The position numbers and the translations under genes are program-made. A stretch of 47,147 nucleotides of DNA from Verrucomicrobiales bacterium (GTDB taxonomy: Bacteria > Verrucomicrobiota > Verrucomicrobiia > Verrucomicrobiales > DEV007): assembly GCA_029213065.1 (NCBI GenBank), contig JARGPH010000039.1:1717-48863 (forward strand), in the 5' to 3' direction. Shown here piece by piece: positions 43,700 through 47,147 of the stretch (position 1 is the stretch's first letter; each line of letters begins with the position of its first letter). The notes under the pieces were generated by a model. That model worked only from the letters and a program-made list of their open reading frames with translations. It did not search any database and was not told the origin of the DNA.

Positions 43700-44320
43700 T
43701 CAGGACAGCCCCTCCGCGATCAAAGAAATCCAGATCACGAGAAGAGTTCCCCACCCCGCGATCCAGAGGATGGATAGAATCAAGGCAAACCACCATGTCA
43801 CGCCGGTTCGCGGCACAAACCCGGAGCGATCTTTCCGGTGTTTCACAAGTAGAAACAAGGCCAATGGAGCCGTAAAAAGAGTCAGCGGGGCAAGCAAGGT
43901 CACCAGAGCCAGAGCCCGCTTATCGTAAAGTTTCGAACTCGCCTTGAAGTCGGAGGTCGGCTCCACTTCGCGGAGGCGATGCAAACAGGGCAGGCAGTAT
44001 TTCTTTTCACTCCAGTGAATCGTGGCGCGCTCCGACATGAAACTACCGCAGGCATCGCAGATGTTCTCCGCCTTTAAATCAGGATAGAAGGTGCAAATCG
44101 CATCGTCCCCTTCAGAAGGTTGCGAGATATTCTCAAGCGAGACCTCGCGGAAAAGACGCGGGTAGATCGCCAGCGAGACCTCGGCCTGACAGACCGGACA
44201 TTTCTCATCCACCTTCGTGTTTCCGTCCTGCAGCATGAACATGCCACGGCAACGCGGACACTGCAGCGTGGCTGAATATGCGTCAGCGGTTGAGTCCGGA
44301 ATGGAAGTCGAATCAGCCAT
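43700..44320 (-). CDS. Zinc-ribbon and B-box-like membrane protein
   Basis: About 206 residues with two cysteine clusters: CPRC ... CPVC (residues ~20-45) and ICDAC ... YCLPC (~84-112, spaced like B-box or LIM-type knuckles), followed by two membrane spans (~140-160, ~175-200). The metal-binding part would be cytoplasmic. ATG 44320 is preferred; TTG 44326 adds two residues. It lies 12 bases after the RDD gene stop and one base before acpS. This combination (GYF_2/RDD protein plus zinc-ribbon membrane protein) looks like a conserved pair in this group, but the role is unknown. Confidence 0.75.
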   Translation of the reverse strand: MADSTSIPDSTADAYSATLQCPRCRGMFMLQDGNTKVDEKCPVCQAEVSLAIYPRLFREVSLENISQPSEGDDAICTFYPDLKAENICDACGSFMSERATIHWSEKKYCLPCLHRLREVEPTSDFKASSKLYDKRALALVTLLAPLTLFTAPLALFLLVKHRKDRSGFVPRTGVTWWFALILSILWIAGWGTLLVIWISLIAEGLS

Positions 44321-44332
44321 CGTCAAAAATCC

Positions 44333-45286
44333 CTACTTACGCACAACGCGGGTTCCGATCAATCGATCATGAAAGGCACGACGTTCCGAATCAAACGCCG
44401 CCATCCAGTAGATCCCCGCACAAAGACAGAGGAGCGCCACGTAGACGAACATTCCCGTGACCATCGCGAGAACAAAGGCCGACGATTCATCATCGCCTCC
44501 CAGATCGAGGGCCGCGAGCCCCCCGACCACCGCCGCAAAGCCCAGCGTCGATGGGAGAAAAAGAACCAGATAGTTCAGCGGTTTCTTCGCAAGCCAACGG
44601 AGAAAGGCCCGCTTGTAGGTAAGCCTCGATCCATCAGGATTGACGACTCTGGCACCGATGATCAGCTTTCCGAGAGTGCCCTGATACTTCCCGACCATCC
44701 AGGTTTCGTAAAAAATGCTCACCCCGAGTATCGCAAGCAAACCAAAGCCATAACAAACCATCATGACGACACTCCACCCCGCAAAAACATCATCAGGACT
44801 GTCTCCGGACATCGACATCCCGCCGGAAAAAGCCGCCACGTAATAGGGGATCATGCAGATCCACGAAGGGACCATTTTGATCATGTAATCGAGAACCGAA
44901 GAGAGAACCCGCCACCAGAACCCCACGTAATCAAACTTCTTCGCGGTGGCATCCTCAACCGCAATCGTCCCCGACTCCATCAGGGTCTGAACAAAAGCCT
45001 CCTTGTGCTCAGGCCCTATCAAAGCCTCCCCGTAGGGAATCATTTCCGACACGGGGTAAATCTGTCCCGAATGAGCACAGACGCCGATTTCCAGCGGCAC
45101 ATTGGACTCCGAATCCCGGTAGAGCCCCTCCGCGACGGAACGAAAGCTGGCCCATTCGGCCATGCCCTCCTGCCAGACAAGAGACCTTGAGTTGATCGCA
45201 CCACTGCGGTTCAACCCCAACAGGGCGGAGTCATCAACCGGCCCGAGTTGGATCGCATCTTTGTCTGTGTAAAACCAGCTAGCCAT
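44333..45286 (-). CDS. GYF_2-RDD family membrane protein
   Basis: A 317-residue protein with an N-terminal GYF_2-like domain (~2-50: SWFYTDKDAIQLGPVDDSALL, then LVWQEGMAEWASF), a small linker region with two cysteines, and an RDD membrane domain (~120-310) with about four spans and the 'GKLIIGARVVNPDG' and 'RAFHDRLIGTRVVRK' signatures. GYF_2 domains probably bind proline-rich peptides. RDD proteins are of uncertain function, some acting as Na+/H+ antiporters. It overlaps no gene, and its stop lies 12 bases before the zinc-ribbon protein, with which it is probably co-expressed. Confidence 0.88.
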   Translation of the reverse strand: MASWFYTDKDAIQLGPVDDSALLGLNRSGAINSRSLVWQEGMAEWASFRSVAEGLYRDSESNVPLEIGVCAHSGQIYPVSEMIPYGEALIGPEHKEAFVQTLMESGTIAVEDATAKKFDYVGFWWRVLSSVLDYMIKMVPSWICMIPYYVAAFSGGMSMSGDSPDDVFAGWSVVMMVCYGFGLLAILGVSIFYETWMVGKYQGTLGKLIIGARVVNPDGSRLTYKRAFLRWLAKKPLNYLVLFLPSTLGFAAVVGGLAALDLGGDDESSAFVLAMVTGMFVYVALLCLCAGIYWMAAFDSERRAFHDRLIGTRVVRK

Positions 45287-45366
45287 TCAGTGGGGACACC
45301 GTGCGAAAAAATTGAATCTCTGTAAACGTAAAATCACGAAATGCCCGATTTCAGAAGAGCATCATC

Positions 45367-45615
45367 TCAACCTCCCTGAACCGGCGGCATCAAAGCGACC
45401 TCGTCACCGTCCTTAATCATAAAATCACGATCCGAATACTCGCAATTCACGGCAATAAGCATTTTAGCGTCCCACTCCTTCATCGGGGGAAAACGGCCAT
45501 AAACCTCTTCGAGAAAGGCCGAAACCTCGATCTCAGTGGCATCGAATGACATTTCAAACTCGTCGCTCCCGCAGAGATCGCGGAACAGGGAAAACAGTAA
45601 CACCTTAACTTTCAT
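45367..45615 (-). CDS. moaD: MoaD/ThiS-family sulfur carrier protein
   Basis: An 82-residue beta-grasp protein ending in Gly-Gly (PPVQGG). Such carriers are adenylated and loaded with a terminal thiocarboxylate to donate sulfur, MoaD for molybdopterin synthesis. The pattern MKVKVLLFSLFRDLCG and DGDEVALMPPVQGG fits MoaD more closely than ThiS. The large subunit MoaE and the activating enzyme are not encoded next to it, so this may be an isolated or differently used member of the family. It follows hpt by 13 bases. Confidence 0.85.
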   Translation of the reverse strand: MKVKVLLFSLFRDLCGSDEFEMSFDATEIEVSAFLEEVYGRFPPMKEWDAKMLIAVNCEYSDRDFMIKDGDEVALMPPVQGG

Positions 45616-45628
45616 ACACCGGTCAGAT

Positions 45629-46195
45629 CTAAATTCTCCCGATCCACTCGTCTTTCAAAACCCCTATCATCGGCAGATTCCGATACTCATCCTGATAGTC
45701 GAGGCCATAACCAACCACGAATTCATTCCCGATTTCGAAACCGACATAGTCAGCCTCAAACTCGACCGATCGTTCAATTTTCTTGGAAAGCAGCACCGCC
45801 GTCCGAATCGACTTCGGATTGCACTCCTCGCGAAAACGGCTGCAAATCGCTGACAAGGTGCGGCCCGTATCGAGAATATCGTCCACCACGAGAACGTTCC
45901 GCCCTTCAATATTCGGCAGTTTCTCCTGCAAAAAAGTCACCTTTCCGGAACTCTCGGTCCCGCCGAGGTAACTCGAGACCGAAACCGCATCGATTCGGAG
46001 CGGCAAATGAATCTCCCGAATCAAATCCGCCATGAAAAGGGCACCGCCCTGGAGCACCGCCACGATCGTGAGCGGCTCCCCGTGAAAATCCTGTGCGATC
46101 CGCCCGCCCATACCGGCGATACACTCGCGAATCGTGCCCTGGTCGAAAAGCACCCTTTCGAGTCGCTCTCCGAGAATTGGTTCATTTTGCCCCAT
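45629..46195 (-). CDS. hpt: Hypoxanthine phosphoribosyltransferase
   Basis: A ~188-residue purine salvage enzyme (hypoxanthine or guanine plus PRPP to the nucleotide). The PRPP motif VLVVDDILDTGRTL is complete, and other family regions are VAVLQGGALFMADLIR and DAVSVSSYLGGTESSG. ATG 46195 gives MGQNEPILGERLERVLFDQ, the usual family length; a GTG at 46246 would add 17 residues without similarity. It is divergent from pdxH and followed by moaD on the same strand. Confidence 0.92.
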   Translation of the reverse strand: MGQNEPILGERLERVLFDQGTIRECIAGMGGRIAQDFHGEPLTIVAVLQGGALFMADLIREIHLPLRIDAVSVSSYLGGTESSGKVTFLQEKLPNIEGRNVLVVDDILDTGRTLSAICSRFREECNPKSIRTAVLLSKKIERSVEFEADYVGFEIGNEFVVGYGLDYQDEYRNLPMIGVLKDEWIGRI

Positions 46196-46240
46196 GCCCA
46201 ATGAGACATCGAACGCCACTGTCGGGCAACTGAATATTTT

Positions 46241-46270
46241 TTGCACGAACCCTGCAACGCGTCGTAATTA
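46241..46270 (+). promoter_or_regulatory. Weak candidate promoter for pdxH
   Basis: TTGCAC (46241-46246), 18 bases, TAATTA (46265-46270) in the short divergent hpt-pdxH gap, about 30 bases before the pdxH ATG. The match to consensus is poor; listed as the best candidate seen. Confidence 0.25.
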
Positions 46271-46300
46271 TGAGTGACAAATATCCCCCGCCCTTTTCCC

Positions 46301-46969
46301 ATGAGCGATTCTATCCACCAGAAAATCAGTGAACTGAGACAGGAATACCGCAAAGGCAGCCTCCTGCGTGCGAACCTGGAGGCGTGCCCCTTCAAGCAGT
46401 TTGAGAAATGGTTCACCGAGGCCGTTACCGCCAGCATTCCCGACGCCAACGCGATGACCCTTTCCACGATCGGACTCGATGGAATCCCCAACGCCCGAAC
46501 CGTCCTCATGAAAGAGTTCACCACCGGCGGCGTCACTTTTTTCACAAATCGCCACAGCAACAAAGGGAAAGAACTCGCCGCGTCCCCCGTCGCCGCACTC
46601 CTCTTTTTCTGGAAGGAACTCGAGCGTCAGGTTCACGTGCGAGGTGAGGTCGAGCAAACCACCCGCGAAGAGTCTCAAGCCTACTTTTTCTCACGCCCCT
46701 ACGACGCCCGCATCGGAGCCTGGGCTTCCCTCCAGAGCGAAGAAATCCCCAAACGCGAATGGCTCTCGGATCGGGTCAGCGAGTTTGAAGCCAAATTCCC
46801 CGACAACGGCGAACCGGACTGCGTCCCCCTCCCTGAGCACTGGGGCGGCTACCGCGTTATTCCAAACTCAATCGAATTCTGGCAGGGCCAACCCGGAAGG
46901 AAGCACGATCGCTTTCGGTATGGGAAAGGCGACGACGGCGAATGGCTCGCGAAACGAATAAGCCCCTAA
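46301..46969 (+). CDS. pdxH: Pyridoxamine/pyridoxine 5'-phosphate oxidase
   Basis: About 222 residues; an FMN enzyme that oxidises pyridoxamine or pyridoxine phosphate to pyridoxal phosphate. Family landmarks: MTLSTIGLDGIPNARTVLMKEF, GVTFFTNRHSNKGKEL, ALLFFWKELERQVHVRGEVE, SRPYDARIGAWAS and closing WGGYRVIPNSIEFWQGQPGRKHDR. Flavin-binding arginine and the RVHDR-like terminal motif (GRKHDRFRY) are recognisable. ATG 46301 (MSDSIHQKISELRQEY) is preferred over GTG 46274. It is divergent from hpt. Confidence 0.95.
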   Translation: MSDSIHQKISELRQEYRKGSLLRANLEACPFKQFEKWFTEAVTASIPDANAMTLSTIGLDGIPNARTVLMKEFTTGGVTFFTNRHSNKGKELAASPVAALLFFWKELERQVHVRGEVEQTTREESQAYFFSRPYDARIGAWASLQSEEIPKREWLSDRVSEFEAKFPDNGEPDCVPLPEHWGGYRVIPNSIEFWQGQPGRKHDRFRYGKGDDGEWLAKRISP

Positions 46970-46999
46970 CGGTGGGAGGTGCGGTTGCTCTGATGGGTT

Positions 47000-47028
47000 C
47001 TCGCACAAAGGCACCAAGCCACAAAGCG
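47000..47028. repeat. Cacaaag-type intergenic motif
   Basis: Two or three imperfect copies of gcacaaag/gcaccaag/ccacaaag. It resembles short intergenic repeats I associate with PVC genomes, but that link is from memory and not checked. No gene is present from 46970 to the end of the window. Confidence 0.35.
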
Positions 47029-47054
47029 AACAGGACTGCGATCTTTTCCTAAAA

Positions 47055-47142
47055 CGGAGACACCCCGTGTGGCGGCGAGCGCCCGGCGAGTGGAGTTCAC
47101 TGCCTACCGGCCACTCGTTTGGCACTCGCCGCCACACCTCCG
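47055..47142. repeat. Long imperfect palindrome at the window edge
   Basis: Nested inverted arms: cggag (47055-47059) with ctccg (47138-47142); gtgtggcggcgag (47067-47079) with ctcgccgccacac (47125-47137), 13 bases perfect; gcc (47081-47083) with ggc (47121-47123); cgagtgg (47087-47093) with ccactcg (47111-47117). The central loop is 17 bases. The size and GC-rich arms suggest a REP-like intergenic element. Confidence 0.65.
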
Positions 47143-47147
47143 AAGCA

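Overview
The window looks like chromosomal DNA of a Verrucomicrobiota (PVC group) bacterium. This is an inference from gene content, not from a marker-gene search. Pointers are an SHD1/PQQ-propeller protein, a CPXCG cysteine-rich protein, GYF_2-RDD and zinc-ribbon membrane proteins, formylglycine-generating-enzyme-like (FGE) domains fused to sensor or scaffold modules, DUF6498 and DUF2490 proteins, a bactofilin, a short RpoD and many non-ATG starts. No phage, transposase, CRISPR array, rRNA or tRNA was seen. Both ends of the window run into repeat or hairpin intergenic DNA.

Layout. 1-2640: ribosomal protein L31 (minus), two tandem DUF6498 membrane proteins (plus), then three tandem copies of a ~203 bp non-coding repeat. 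2659-5260: an ECF-type sigma factor whose stop overlaps the start of a membrane-anchored YfbK-like VWA protein. 5261-6720: a long structured leader, RpoD and its terminator. 7026-14834: eight co-directional minus-strand genes. Reading 5' to 3' these are a roadblock-domain protein, an MglA-like GTPase, a second roadblock protein, ExbB, ExbD, a TonB/TolA-like protein, a small zinc-ribbon membrane protein and FabF. 15076-18828: CPBP intramembrane protease, secreted PQQ-like propeller and outer-membrane barrel (all minus). 19084-25441: a membrane-anchored unknown, GH16 glucanase-like enzyme, an alpha/beta hydrolase lacking its serine, a secreted unknown, and a PEGA-FGE membrane protein. 25639-29637: ribosomal protein S1, CPXCG protein, and a DoxDA-like gene translationally coupled to an ArsR-rhodanese regulator, preceded by a palindrome and promoter. 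29700-34079: an E2-like acyltransferase, a receiver-pseudokinase-FGE chimera and a TPR membrane protein (minus). 34269-36139: bactofilin and a secreted beta-helix protein. 36178-43233: RND pump plus adaptor, PQQ/cytochrome c dehydrogenase and DUF2490 barrel. 43303-46969: AcpS, zinc-ribbon protein, RDD protein, MoaD, hypoxanthine phosphoribosyltransferase, and divergent PdxH.

Most interesting. The 8652-14834 block joins a small Ras-like GTPase and two candidate roadblock regulators to a complete ExbB-ExbD-TonB-like proton-driven module. The parts list resembles the MglA/MglB-controlled Agl gliding motor of Myxococcus but is packed into one apparent operon, so a GTPase-gated envelope motor is a reasonable hypothesis. 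Second-tier items are the receiver-pseudokinase-FGE chimera whose receiver and kinase modules both lack key catalytic residues, the sulfur-linked DoxDA/ArsR-rhodanese operon with its near-leaderless promoter, the ECF-VWA pair, and the 203 bp tandem repeats with variable cores.
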